DNA from: Pseudomonas sp. B28(2017)
GTDB lineage: Bacteria > Pseudomonadota > Gammaproteobacteria > Pseudomonadales > Pseudomonadaceae
Assembly (NCBI RefSeq): GCF_002113025.1
Contig: NZ_NEJH01000004.1
Coordinates: forward strand, 434,001 to 498,000
Length of the DNA: 64,000 bases
Reading direction: 5' to 3'
Shown: positions 24,491 through 33,179 of the stretch, piece after piece
Position numbering within the stretch: position 1 is the stretch's first letter
How the letters are laid out: each line of letters begins with the position of its first letter
Position numbers and translations under genes: made by a program
Notes under the pieces: generated by a model
What the model was told of the DNA's origin: nothing
Databases searched by the model: none
Seen by the model: only the letters and a program-made list of their open reading frames with translations

Positions 24491-25824
24491 GGCCTCTTCG
24501 CAGGCAAGCCCGCTCCCAAAGGGTTTTGGTCAGGCGCAAACAATGCGGCAATCGCCGACGGATTGGATGGGAAATAAAAATGCACGTAGGAGGCAGTCAT
24601 CCGACCTTCGCGGTAAACCGCTTCCGCCCCTCGCCCGCCGTTAGGGCTCAAGCCACGGGCAATCGGTGTCAATTCAGTGGTGGTCAGCGAATGGTGGTAG
24701 GTGTGCCCGCGCAGCGAACCTTCCGGCAGTTCCACCGCCTGCAACGCCAGCGCCGCCAGACGCTTTTGCATGACCGCATCACCGGCCAGCAAACCAACCA
24801 GTTCGGCGCGAGTGCCCTCATCATCGGTCAGTGAATCGAGCAGATACAGCATGCCGCCGCACTCGGCGAGCAACGGTTTGCCTGCCTGGTGGTGGGCGCG
24901 GATCGCATCGAGCATCGCGGTGTTTTGCGCCAGCGCCACATGGTGCAGCTCCGGGTACCCACCCGGCAGATACAGGCTGTCGGCCTCTGGCAACGCACGG
25001 TCGCGGATCGGCGAGAAGAACAACAACTCAGCGCCCATCGCCCGCAGCAAGTCCAGGCTCGCACCGTAGGTGAATGCAAAGGCTTCATCCCGGGCGACGG
25101 CAATGCGCACACCGGCCAGCAACGGTTCGGCTGCGATGGCATCCGGTGCGGCGAACTCGACTGCCGGTGGCAGCGCGACCTCGCAACTGCTGGCCAGGGC
25201 ATCGGCGGCCGCATCGAGGCGCAGGTCGAGATCGTTCAGCTCACTGGCCTGAACCAGCCCCAGGTGCCGGCTCGGCAGTTCGATCCCGGTTTCCCGGGAC
25301 AGCGCGCCGTACCAGCGCAAACCTTCAGTCAGGCTGCCTTCGAGCAGTTGTGCATGACGCAGTGTGCCGACGCGGTTGGCCAGCACGCCGGCGAATGGCA
25401 AGTCCGGCTGATAGCGCGCCAGCCCCAGGGCCAATGCGCCGAAGGTCTGGGCCATGGCGGTGCCATCGATCACAGCCAGCACCGGCACCCCAAAATGCCG
25501 CGCCAGATCGGCGCTCGACGGCGTACCGTCGAATAGTCCCATGACGCCTTCGATCAGAATCAGGTCGGCTTCAGCCGCGGCTTCCCACAGTAACCGGCGA
25601 CTCTCCTGCTCGCCGACCATCCACATGTCCAGTTGATACACCGGGGCACCGCTGGCGCGCTCGAGGATCATCGGATCGAGAAAGTCGGGGCCGCACTTGA
25701 ACACGCGGACCTTGCGCCCCTGATTGCGATGCAATCGGGCCAGCGCCGCAGTGACGGTGGTCTTGCCCTGGCCGGAAGCCGGCGCGGCAATCAGTACCGC
25801 CGGACAATAACGAGGCTGGTTCAC
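24487..25824 (-). CDS. cobB: Cobyrinate a,c-diamide synthase, with REP-encoded C-terminus
   Basis: A 445-residue amidotransferase (CobB/CbiA) that amidates the a and c side chains of (hydrogeno)cobyrinate. The P-loop is IAAPASGQGKTTVTAALARL at the N-terminus, VFKCGPDFLDP follows, and the glutaminase Cys is in LLAECGGMLYLL. The last residues, [11 protein letters not shown], are read from a REP element at 24494-24520, so the natural C-terminus has been replaced or extended by the repeat up to the bluB start. It overlaps cobO by four bases. Confidence 0.95.
   Translation of the reverse strand: MNQPRYCPAVLIAAPASGQGKTTVTAALARLHRNQGRKVRVFKCGPDFLDPMILERASGAPVYQLDMWMVGEQESRRLLWEAAAEADLILIEGVMGLFDGTPSSADLARHFGVPVLAVIDGTAMAQTFGALALGLARYQPDLPFAGVLANRVGTLRHAQLLEGSLTEGLRWYGALSRETGIELPSRHLGLVQASELNDLDLRLDAAADALASSCEVALPPAVEFAAPDAIAAEPLLAGVRIAVARDEAFAFTYGASLDLLRAMGAELLFFSPIRDRALPEADSLYLPGGYPELHHVALAQNTAMLDAIRAHHQAGKPLLAECGGMLYLLDSLTDDEGTRAELVGLLAGDAVMQKRLAALALQAVELPEGSLRGHTYHHSLTTTELTPIARGLSPNGGRGAEAVYREGRMTASYVHFYFPSNPSAIAALFAPDQNPLGAGLPAKRP
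24494..24520 (-). repeat. Single REP element inside the 3' end of cobB
   Basis: CTCTTCGCAGGCAAGCCCGC followed by TCCCAAA is a REP half element, compare TCTTCGCGAGCAGGCTCGCT with CCCACA elsewhere. It is translated in the cobB frame and supplies the last codons of that gene as well as the sequence just upstream of the bluB start. Confidence 0.8.
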
Positions 25825-26432
25825 AGCTCGACGCCTTTCTGCGCTTTGATCCCGGCTTGAAAGGCATGCTTGACCATGCCCATTTCGGTGACGGTGTCAG
25901 CCATTTCGATCATTTCCGGCTTGGCAGCACGACCGGTGACCACCACGTGTTGCATCGGTGGCCGGGACTGCAAGTCGCTGAGCACCTGATCGAGATCGAG
26001 GTAACCATGCTTGAGAGCGATGTTCAGTTCGTCCAGCACCACCAGACCGATAGACGGATCGCGCAGCAGTTGCTGCGACACCGCCCAGGCGGCTTCAGCG
26101 GCAGCGATGTCGCGCTGACGGTCCTGGGTTTCCCAGGTAAAACCTTCGCCCATCACATGAAAGCGCACCTGCTCGGGAAAGCGCCGGAAAAACAACTCTT
26201 CGCCCGTGCTGTTACGGCCCTTGATGAACTGCACCACGCCGCATTGCATGCCATGCCCCATGGCGCGGGCGAGCATGCCAAAGGCCGAACTGCTCTTGCC
26301 TTTGCCGTTACCGGTCAGCACCAGCAACAGGCCACACTCGTTCGGGGAATTGGCGATGCGTTCGTCGATCACGGCTTTTTTGCGCTGCATGCGCGCCAGG
26401 TGGCGTTCGTCACGATCGGGGGTATCAGTCAT
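25821..26432 (-). CDS. cobO: Corrinoid adenosyltransferase, CobA/CobO type
   Basis: A 203-residue ATP:corrinoid adenosyltransferase that places the adenosyl group on the cobalt of cob(I)yrinate diamide. The P-loop is LVLTGNGKGKSSSAFGM, followed by VVQFIKGR, LVVLDELNIAL and the C-terminal VVVTGRAAKPEMIEMADTVT, all family marks. ATG 26432 (MTDTPDRDERH) is preferred, with GGAG upstream; an extension to 26480 has no support. It is the first gene of the operon, directly behind the cobalamin riboswitch. Confidence 0.96.
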   Translation of the reverse strand: MTDTPDRDERHLARMQRKKAVIDERIANSPNECGLLLVLTGNGKGKSSSAFGMLARAMGHGMQCGVVQFIKGRNSTGEELFFRRFPEQVRFHVMGEGFTWETQDRQRDIAAAEAAWAVSQQLLRDPSIGLVVLDELNIALKHGYLDLDQVLSDLQSRPPMQHVVVTGRAAKPEMIEMADTVTEMGMVKHAFQAGIKAQKGVEL

Positions 26433-26520
26433 GGGGGAGCTCTCCGTTGAGGCAGGAATAACGGCGGGCAGGCACAGCAATAGACGGCAACAAGCCTGGC
26501 ATCGCCCACCGTGATGCCGC

Positions 26521-26750
26521 TGGATGAATCAGGCCGGTCTCCGGGCTCATGAGTGGCCGCGAGGCCAGACTGTGCGCCTTCCCGCATCGAATCGACACAG
26601 TGGCATCAGACACAGTTTTCACTCATTTACCGTTGCGGGGGCAGCGCCGGAATTGCAGGCCTTCGACGAACAGAAGGACTCACTCACCGGCTTCCCTGTT
26701 TCACTCTGTCGACCCAAGTCACAGAGCACCTGAAACAAGCCGCGAAGGTT
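26521..26750 (-). promoter_or_regulatory. Cobalamin riboswitch controlling the cob operon
   Basis: Read on the minus strand, the leader contains in order TTTCAGGTGCTCTG, AGAGTGAAACAGGGAAGCCG, GCTGCCCCCGCAACGGTAA, the B12 box GCCACTGTGTCGATTCGATG with CGGGAAGGCG, and the closing GAGCCCGGAGACCGGCCTGA. This is the full order of conserved blocks of the AdoCbl riboswitch. It ends about 90 bases before cobO. High adenosylcobalamin should switch off the operon. No tRNA or other gene is in this gap. Confidence 0.97.
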
Positions 26751-26901
26751 AGAGGGTTGGGGGGGGAGCGTCAATTAAAGCCGGGCGGTCACCTGCCGAA
26801 TAACTGTCGCCAATCAATAAACTGACGTCAATCTTGTGCCACGCTCGCAGCAGTGATATCAAAGAGCCACAACCTCACAACACAATAACAAGGGTGAGCC
26901 C

Positions 26902-27486
26902 ATGCAAGGCATGATCATCAGCAATCCAAAGCTGGAATTCCTGCGCCCGGTGCTCGAGCGCTGGTTCGAATGCATCGACCGCTATAACGCCGTCCGCGGC
27001 GATGGCGACACACCGTACTGGCACGACGAAAAAGCCAATCTCGGACTGCTCTCTGCCGCGGCCTGGATGGCAGAGTTGGTCACGCTGCAACAGGCGCCCA
27101 CCCGCAAACAGATCGAAGAAGGCGACCGCAACGGCCGTGCCGACCTGTTCCTCGCCTCGCCCGAAACCCGCGCCTACATCCAGACCAGCCAGCGCTGGCC
27201 ACGGGTCAACAGCCTCAACCTGACCCAGGCCTTGCTCGACATCGCCAGCGATGCGAAGCGAGTGAGCCATGCCAGCGACCTGAAACTCGGCTGCCTGTTC
27301 GTCGCCCCGCAAAAAGCCCAGCAAGGCGCAACACCGGAAGAACTCCAAGACATGGTCGACGACCTGCAAAAGGAACACACTTGCGCCGTCGCCTGGTATT
27401 TCCCTTATTCCTACCGCAAGTTGCGCAACGAAGCCGGCAACTACCACCCCGGCATTGCGGTACTGTTCAAGGAAGCACGCGGCTAA
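26902..27486 (+). CDS. Protein of unknown function, divergent from the cob operon
   Basis: A 194-residue soluble protein without signal peptide or membrane helix. It is rich in Trp, Tyr and Ala helices, with segments such as ERWFECIDRYNAVRGDGDTP, AAWMAELVTLQQAPTRKQIE and a C-terminal AWYFPYSYRKLRNEAGNYHP. I do not recognise the family. Codon use looks like its neighbours, and AAGGG precedes the ATG. A start at 26911 is an alternative. It is separated from the next gene by 66 bases and may be co-transcribed with it. Divergence from the B12 operon does not by itself imply a link to cobalamin. Confidence 0.8.
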   Translation: MQGMIISNPKLEFLRPVLERWFECIDRYNAVRGDGDTPYWHDEKANLGLLSAAAWMAELVTLQQAPTRKQIEEGDRNGRADLFLASPETRAYIQTSQRWPRVNSLNLTQALLDIASDAKRVSHASDLKLGCLFVAPQKAQQGATPEELQDMVDDLQKEHTCAVAWYFPYSYRKLRNEAGNYHPGIAVLFKEARG

Positions 27487-27552
27487 GGGTTGAACCATCG
27501 GTCAACAACGCATCTCTATGATTAGAACAAGGCATTCATAGGGAACACCAGC

Positions 27553-28866
27553 ATGCGCAAGCCCCCGCTCGTTCTCGTTATCGCGCTCTGCGGAGGGCTC
27601 GCCGCCTGTGGCGAGACCTCCCGCCTGCAAGTCTCCGACGGCACCGGTCCTTCGCCCCGACTGCCGGAACCGAACAAAACCCTGATCCCGACCGTGAACA
27701 TCGCCCCGGCCATCGGCTGGCCACAGGGTGCGAAACCCGTCGCCGCCACGGGCACTCAAGTGGCTGCTTTTGCCGAAGACCTGGATCACCCCCGCTGGCT
27801 TTATGTGCTGCCCAATGGCGACGTGCTGGTGGCGGAAAGCAGCGCACCGCCCAAACCCGAAGACGGCAAAGGCGTTCGCGGCTGGGTGATGAAGAACGTC
27901 ATGGGGCGTGCCGGGGCTCGCGTGCCCAGCGCGAACCGCATTACTTTGCTGCGCGACAAGGATCACGATGGCGTTGCAGAAACCCGCACGGTGTTTCTGC
28001 AAAACCTCAACTCACCCTTCGGCATGACGCTGGTCGGCAATGACCTGTACGTGGCCGATACCGATCGCCTTTTGCGCTTTCACTATGAAAGTGGCGATAC
28101 GCAGATCCAGTCACCGCCGATCAAGGTGATTGACCTGCCGGGCGGCCCGCTGAACCACCACTGGACCAAAAACGTCATCGCCAGCAAGGACGGCAGCAAG
28201 CTCTACGTCACCGTGGGCTCCAACAGCAACGTTGCGGAAAACGGCATGGACAAGGAAGAAGGTCGCGCAGCGATCTGGGAAGTGGATCGCGCCACCGGCC
28301 AGCACCGGATCTTCGCCTCTGGTCTGCGCAACCCCAATGGCATGGCCTGGGAACCGCGCAGTGGCGCGTTGTGGACAGCGGTCAATGAACGGGATGAAAT
28401 CGGCAGCGATCTGGTACCGGACTACATCACCTCGGTGAAAGACGGCGCGTTCTATGGCTGGCCGTTCAGTTACTACGGCCAGCATGTCGATATTCGCGTC
28501 GAGCCGCAAAACCCGGACCTGGTGGCCAAGGCTATCGCCCCGGACTATGCGGTCGGCCCGCACACGGCGTCACTGGGCCTGACGTTTGCCGAAGGCAACA
28601 CGTTGCCGGCGCAATTCAAGGAAGGCGCCTTCATCGGCCAGCACGGCTCATGGAACCGCAAGCCCCACAGCGGCTACAAAGTGATTTTCGTGCCCTTCAG
28701 CGCCGGCAAGCCAGTCGGGAACCCGATTGATATGCTCAGCGGTTTTCTCAACGACAAGGAAGAGGCCATGGGCCGGCCGGTGGGCGTGGTGATTGACCGG
28801 CAGGGTGATCTGTTGGTGGCCGATGATGTGGGGAACAAAGTGTGGCGGGTGTCGGCTGCCAGATAA
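27553..28866 (+). CDS. PQQ-type sugar/sorbosone dehydrogenase family lipoprotein
   Basis: A 437-residue protein with a lipoprotein signal peptide: the lipobox is LAACGE, lipidated Cys at about residue 19. The mature part is a six-bladed beta-propeller of the L-sorbosone/soluble glucose dehydrogenase family, seen in [58 protein letters not shown] and [12 protein letters not shown]. It is probably anchored facing the periplasm and uses PQQ if active. The true substrate is unknown; members of this family are often only named sorbosone dehydrogenase. Confidence 0.88.
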   Translation: MRKPPLVLVIALCGGLAACGETSRLQVSDGTGPSPRLPEPNKTLIPTVNIAPAIGWPQGAKPVAATGTQVAAFAEDLDHPRWLYVLPNGDVLVAESSAPPKPEDGKGVRGWVMKNVMGRAGARVPSANRITLLRDKDHDGVAETRTVFLQNLNSPFGMTLVGNDLYVADTDRLLRFHYESGDTQIQSPPIKVIDLPGGPLNHHWTKNVIASKDGSKLYVTVGSNSNVAENGMDKEEGRAAIWEVDRATGQHRIFASGLRNPNGMAWEPRSGALWTAVNERDEIGSDLVPDYITSVKDGAFYGWPFSYYGQHVDIRVEPQNPDLVAKAIAPDYAVGPHTASLGLTFAEGNTLPAQFKEGAFIGQHGSWNRKPHSGYKVIFVPFSAGKPVGNPIDMLSGFLNDKEEAMGRPVGVVIDRQGDLLVADDVGNKVWRVSAAR

Positions 28867-28905
28867 CACCATCCCGGATGAACTCGCTCCCACAGGATTT
28901 CCAGC

Positions 28906-29559
28906 TCAACGCTTACGACAGAGGGTCAACCCATCACCCAGCGGCAACAACGACAGATCCACCCGCGCATCGTCTTTCAAGGCCCGGTTCAACGCCTGGA
29001 TCGCTCGGGTGTCCGCGCTCTCTGGATTGGCCTCGAGCACGCGCCCGCTCCACAGGGTGTTATCGAACACCGCCAGCCCACCGACCCGCAGCAATCGCAG
29101 GGCGTGTTCCAGATAACTCGGATAGTTGGCCTTGTCTGCATCGATGAAAATCAGATCGAACTGGCCTGGCTGGTCCAGCTTGTCGAGGGTTTCCAGCGCA
29201 GGTGACAGACGCAGGTCGATGCGTCCGGCAAGCCCGGCTTCCTGCCAGTAGCGCAGGGCCGTGGCGTTGTAGTCGCCGGGGATATCACAGCAAATCAGCG
29301 AACCGTCAGCGGGCAATGCCGCCGCCATGCACAGGGCGCTGTAACCGGTAAAGGTGCCGACTTCGAGCAAGCGCCTGGCCCCCGTCAGCTTCACCAACAA
29401 AGCGAGAAACTGACCTTGCTCCGGCGCTACCTGCCAGCGAGCCATGGGCAGCGCCTGGGTTTCATCGCGCAAGCGCTTGAGCAGCGGGGTTTCCCGCAGG
29501 GATACGTCGAGCAGGTATTGATACAGCGAATCGTCGAGATTGAGGGTGCGGGCAGTCAT
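28906..29559 (-). CDS. SAM-dependent O-methyltransferase (COMT-like)
   Basis: A 217-residue class I methyltransferase of the caffeoyl-CoA/catechol O-methyltransferase group. SAM-binding motif I is LLEVGTFTGYSALCMAAALP, and FDLIFIDADKANYPSYLEH gives the metal-binding Asp and the DADK signature; VFDNTLWSGRV completes the metal site. The acceptor is unknown. It is preceded by a short REP-like remnant at about 28883-28898 (CTCGCTCCCACAGG) in the gap after the sorbosone dehydrogenase gene. Confidence 0.92.
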   Translation of the reverse strand: MTARTLNLDDSLYQYLLDVSLRETPLLKRLRDETQALPMARWQVAPEQGQFLALLVKLTGARRLLEVGTFTGYSALCMAAALPADGSLICCDIPGDYNATALRYWQEAGLAGRIDLRLSPALETLDKLDQPGQFDLIFIDADKANYPSYLEHALRLLRVGGLAVFDNTLWSGRVLEANPESADTRAIQALNRALKDDARVDLSLLPLGDGLTLCRKR

Positions 29560-29577
29560 GACAACCAGCTCCGGAAG

Positions 29578-30114
29578 TTACGGGTTGCGCGCCAGATGTT
29601 CAGGCTGCAGAACACGCTTGGCACTCAGATAAGCCTTTTGCCAATACGTCTTGGACAAGCTGTCGAGCTTCACGGTGCCACCGGTGGCCGGCGCGTGGAC
29701 GAAGCGCCCTTCTCCCACGTAGATACCGGCATGACTGACCTGGGAACCGCCATTGGTGGCGAAGAAAATCAGGTCACCGGTTTGCAGGCCTTCCTTGCCC
29801 ACATTCGCCGCTTGCATGGAGATCATCTCGCGCGTGGTGCGCGGCAAGGAAATGCCGGCGACATCGCGGTACACGTAAGCGATCAGGCCGCTGCAATCAA
29901 AGCCGGAATCCGGCGTATTGCCACCCCAGCGATAAGGCGTGCCCACCAGACCGAGCGCGCGAAACAGCACGTCTTCGGCCTCTGGCGAAAAAGCTTGTGA
30001 GGAGCCAAATACGATCGGGGCGCGAACCACCGGCGCAGGTGGCGGTGTACGGCTGGCACAAGCGCTGAGCAGCGCTGCGAAGAACATGATTGCGAGACGG
30101 GCCGACATCGTCAT
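29578..30114 (-). CDS. NlpC/P60 family lipoprotein, copy 1
   Basis: A 178-residue cell-wall peptidase. The signal peptide ends in lipobox LLSAC (Cys about residue 18), so the protein is anchored to a membrane in the envelope. The catalytic Cys is in DSGFDCSGLIAYVYRD, and the His in VSHAGIYVGEGRFVHAP. NlpC/P60 enzymes cut peptidoglycan stem peptides (for example Spr/MepS). A second, paralogous gene lies just upstream on the same strand, separated by a strong terminator, so each probably has its own transcript. Confidence 0.93.
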   Translation of the reverse strand: MTMSARLAIMFFAALLSACASRTPPPAPVVRAPIVFGSSQAFSPEAEDVLFRALGLVGTPYRWGGNTPDSGFDCSGLIAYVYRDVAGISLPRTTREMISMQAANVGKEGLQTGDLIFFATNGGSQVSHAGIYVGEGRFVHAPATGGTVKLDSLSKTYWQKAYLSAKRVLQPEHLARNP

Positions 30115-30168
30115 AAGCAGAGCATCCTGATCTGGCTGCGGCTTTTTCTGCCGGGAGTGCAGAAAAGA

Positions 30169-30197
30169 AAACCGCCTGCGCGGGACGCAGGCGGTTT
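30169..30197 (-). terminator. Rho-independent terminator
   Basis: AAACCGCCTGCG and CGCAGGCGGTTT form a twelve-base-pair perfect stem with a five-base loop; on the minus strand a T-rich run follows. It ends transcription of the second NlpC/P60 gene before the first. Confidence 0.9.
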
Positions 30198-30279
30198 GCC
30201 ATCATTCATACATCAGGATTCTAGCGGTTATATGGCAAACTTCAAGTAAGACTTTAAGTTTGCCTCATAAACTGTGCGC

Positions 30280-30912
30280 TTATTTGCGGGCAGTGACGAT
30301 TGGCGACGCGTTAGGCGCCATTGCCAGGGCGCGCTTGGCTTCGATGAAGGTCTTGCTCCAGTAGCTGTCGCCCAGGCTATCGATCCGCACGCCACCGCTG
30401 CGACGGCTGCTGGAATGGATGAACTGGTTGTCACCCAGGTAGATCCCGGCGTGACTGACACGACCGCGACGGCCGTTGGTTGCGAAGAACAGCAGGTCAC
30501 CCGGCTCGAGCTTGCTGCGCGAGACCAGTGGAGCGTCAACGTTGATCATTTCGCGGGTGGAGCGCGGCAGGTTCATGCCCGCTTCTTCACGGAAGAGGTA
30601 ACCGATGAAACCACTGCAATCGAAACCGGCTTCAGAGGTACCGCCGAAACGGTAACGGGTCCCGATCAGGGACATGCCGCGTTCGAGGATGCTGTCGGCC
30701 AGTACCGGAAGCTGGTAGGACTTGCCATCGGCGAAGTCTGCGAGCTCCTTTTCGGTAGCCAGCTCTTCCTGGAAAAGAGAAGAAGACTGGGCAGTAACGG
30801 AGTTTTGAACCTGGTGTTGCGGTGCTTGCTGGGCCACCGGAGTGTGGGCAGCGCAACCGAACAACAGGGTGACGAGTGCGAGAGGCACGAGGGGTGCGAA
30901 GCGATTGAGCAT
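30280..30912 (-). CDS. NlpC/P60 family lipoprotein, copy 2
   Basis: A 210-residue paralogue of the neighbouring lipoprotein. ATG 30912 gives the signal peptide MLNRFAPLVPLALVTLLFGC with the lipidated Cys at residue 20. The catalytic Cys lies in SEAGFDCSGFIGYLF and the His in VSHAGIYLGDNQFIHSSSRR. It has an extra linker of about 60 residues, rich in Gln and Ser, between the lipid anchor and the peptidase domain. The role is remodelling of peptidoglycan; whether the two copies have different substrates is unknown. Confidence 0.93.
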   Translation of the reverse strand: MLNRFAPLVPLALVTLLFGCAAHTPVAQQAPQHQVQNSVTAQSSSLFQEELATEKELADFADGKSYQLPVLADSILERGMSLIGTRYRFGGTSEAGFDCSGFIGYLFREEAGMNLPRSTREMINVDAPLVSRSKLEPGDLLFFATNGRRGRVSHAGIYLGDNQFIHSSSRRSGGVRIDSLGDSYWSKTFIEAKRALAMAPNASPIVTARK

Positions 30913-31091
30913 GGGCACGACCGTGGCTGAAAGTTGTAAAGAAGCCGAGACTATGCCCGCTATCAACCTCATTTGCAAATTCAATCGATCTTTTTGTGAC
31001 TTATCCGTTTCTCGTTTACATCTAAGCGCTTAAGCCCATTTTAAACATATGCGCAGCCTGCCACCGTGCAGGAAAGCGGGTTTTCTGACGC

Positions 31092-31131
31092 CTGAAATAT
31101 GCCAAAACCCGCCAAAAGCCCCGGTTTCAGC
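31092..31131 (-). terminator. Probable terminator of hda
   Basis: On the minus strand, AGCCCGC and GCGGGTTTT enclose a loop of about 18 bases five bases after the hda stop. The closing T-run is present but the loop is long, so the call is tentative. Confidence 0.5.
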
Positions 31132-31135
31132 GGGC

Positions 31136-31840
31136 TTACCAGCCGAGGGTTTCTTTCAAAAACGGGATGGTCAGCTTGCGCTGAGCCTGGAGGGAGGCCT
31201 GATCGAGGCGCTCCAGCAGCTCGAAAAGCGCACTCATGCTGCGGGTACCGCGAGTCAGGATGAAATGCCCGACTTCATCGGTCAGATGCAGCCCGCGACG
31301 GGATGCGCGCAATTGCAGGGCACGCAATTTGTCCTCATCGGACAGCGGGCGCATCTGGAAGATCAAGGCCAGGGTCAGGCGGGATTTGAGGTCCGCCAGC
31401 TTCACCGGCAACTCGCGCGGGGAGGTCGACGCGGCAATCAGCAAGCGTCGGCCACTGTCGCGCAAGCGATTGAACAGATGAAACAGCGCCTCTTCCCAGT
31501 CCGCCTTACCGGCAACCGCCTGCAGGTCATCGAGACAGACCAGTTCGTACTGTTCGAGGTTGTCGAGAATTTCAATGCCACGATCGAGCAGTTCGGCCAG
31601 CGGCAGATACACCGCGGGCTCCCCCAATTGCTCGAAGCGCAGGCAGGCGGCCTGCAACAGGTGCGTACGCCCTACCCCATCCTTGCCCCAAAGGTAGATC
31701 AGGCTTTCGGTCCAGCCGGCGTCGGCTTCGCATAGCCGCTCGACATAGCCGAGTGCAGCGGCATTGGCGCCTGGGTAGTAGTTGATAAAGGTGGCGTCGT
31801 CACGCAGACGCACACCTAGGGGCAACTGAATCGGTTTCAT
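31136..31840 (-). CDS. hda: DnaA-related regulatory inactivator Hda
   Basis: A 234-residue AAA+ protein. With the beta clamp, Hda stimulates ATP hydrolysis by DnaA after initiation and so prevents re-initiation. The N-terminus MKPIQLPLGVRLRDDATF includes the QLPLGV clamp-binding motif. The Walker A is the diverged WGKDGVGRTHLLQAAC, typical of Hda, and the Walker B is LVCLDDLQAV. The sensor 2 region is in GTRSMSALFELLERLD. Length is normal. Confidence 0.96.
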   Translation of the reverse strand: MKPIQLPLGVRLRDDATFINYYPGANAAALGYVERLCEADAGWTESLIYLWGKDGVGRTHLLQAACLRFEQLGEPAVYLPLAELLDRGIEILDNLEQYELVCLDDLQAVAGKADWEEALFHLFNRLRDSGRRLLIAASTSPRELPVKLADLKSRLTLALIFQMRPLSDEDKLRALQLRASRRGLHLTDEVGHFILTRGTRSMSALFELLERLDQASLQAQRKLTIPFLKETLGW

Positions 31841-32069
31841 GCTGACTGAACAGTTCCAAAGGAACCGTTAGTGGCCTCCGTGTAAAGTTTGCGAAGTTTA
31901 TACCCGTGAGGCGGACCGCACAATGCGACAGACCACAAGCAAAATCAAAGGTTTGCGTTAACGTCCCGGTTTGATGACCGATTCTTTGGCGGTGCATGTG
32001 AGAGTCGCACGATGCAAGCAGGCCGACCCGATAGAACCCGGGCAGCCCGCCATCGCCCATCGTCACCCC

Positions 32070-33143
32070 TTACAGCTCCGGTTCGTCGACGCCCCCGTAG
32101 ATTTCAGAATCCTTATACAAATCATGCGCATGACGCACCAGCACCATGATCACTGCGGCGACCGGCAATGCCAGTAGCACACCGGTAAAGCCAAACAGCT
32201 CACCACCGGCCAGGATCGAGAAAATCACCGCCACCGGGTGCAGACCGATCCGGTCACCGACCAGCAACGGCGTCAGCACCATACCCTCCAGTGCCTGGCC
32301 GACCATGAACACCGCGACAATGCCGAGCATCGGGTATAGATCACCACCGAACTGGAACAGCCCCGCAATCAGCGCCGCAGCAATGCCAATGATAAACCCC
32401 ATGTACGGCACAATCGCCGCCAGACCGGCAATCAGGCCAATCAACAAACCCAGCTCCAGCCCGACCAGCATCAGGCCTGCTGCGTAGATCACACCCAAGG
32501 CCACCATCACCAGCAACTGTCCGCGAACGAACGCTCCGAGCACTTCATGGCACTCACCCGCCAGCGACACCGCACGCTCTTCACGCTCACGGGGCAGCAG
32601 GCTGCGAACCTTGGCCATCATCAGGTCCCAATCGCGCAACAAGTAGAAGCTCACCACCGGAATCAACACCAGATTCGCCAGCCAGCCGATCAACGCCAGC
32701 CCCGAGGCAGTGGCATGACTCAGCACCACGCCGACAACATCGGTGGTCTGACTCATATGCTCGCTGATGGCTGCCTTCAGCTTGTCGAACTTCCAGAAAC
32801 CGTCCGACAAGCCGAACTTCGATTGCGCCCAAGGCAACGCGGTGTGCTGTATCCAATCGAGCATCTGCGGGGCCAGCTCATACAAACGAAACAACTGCCT
32901 GGCGAGCAGCGGTACCAATACCAACAGCAACGCGGTGAAGATCAATGTAAACAGGGTAAACACCGCGACTACACCCCAGGTTCGGGACAGGCCCGCTCTC
33001 TCCAGTCGATCCACCAGCGGATCAAACAGGTAGGCCAACAACAGCGCCACCAGGAACGGCGTCAGGATCGGGTGCAACAACCAGACAAACGCGCAAAGCA
33101 GGACCACCCCACCGAGCCAGAACCAACGCCGCGTATCGGCCAT
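32070..33143 (-). CDS. AI-2E family (PerM-like) membrane transporter
   Basis: A 357-residue polytopic membrane protein. ATG 33143 is favoured, as GGAG lies six bases upstream; a start at 33155 is less likely. The early segment HPILTPFLVALLLAYLFDPL with VDRLERAGLSR is the usual start of the family, and the central loop RSLLPREREERAV and the following PYMGFIIGIAAALIAGL are conserved too. Family members range from AI-2 exporters to Na+/H+ antiporters, so the substrate is not known. It follows the DUF2066 gene at 36 bases and is probably co-transcribed with it. The 229-base gap on its other side toward hda holds no visible gene. Confidence 0.9.
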   Translation of the reverse strand: MADTRRWFWLGGVVLLCAFVWLLHPILTPFLVALLLAYLFDPLVDRLERAGLSRTWGVVAVFTLFTLIFTALLLVLVPLLARQLFRLYELAPQMLDWIQHTALPWAQSKFGLSDGFWKFDKLKAAISEHMSQTTDVVGVVLSHATASGLALIGWLANLVLIPVVSFYLLRDWDLMMAKVRSLLPREREERAVSLAGECHEVLGAFVRGQLLVMVALGVIYAAGLMLVGLELGLLIGLIAGLAAIVPYMGFIIGIAAALIAGLFQFGGDLYPMLGIVAVFMVGQALEGMVLTPLLVGDRIGLHPVAVIFSILAGGELFGFTGVLLALPVAAVIMVLVRHAHDLYKDSEIYGGVDEPEL

Positions 33144-33179
33144 GAACCACTCCATTGCTTCTATATAAAGAAAGAAAAA

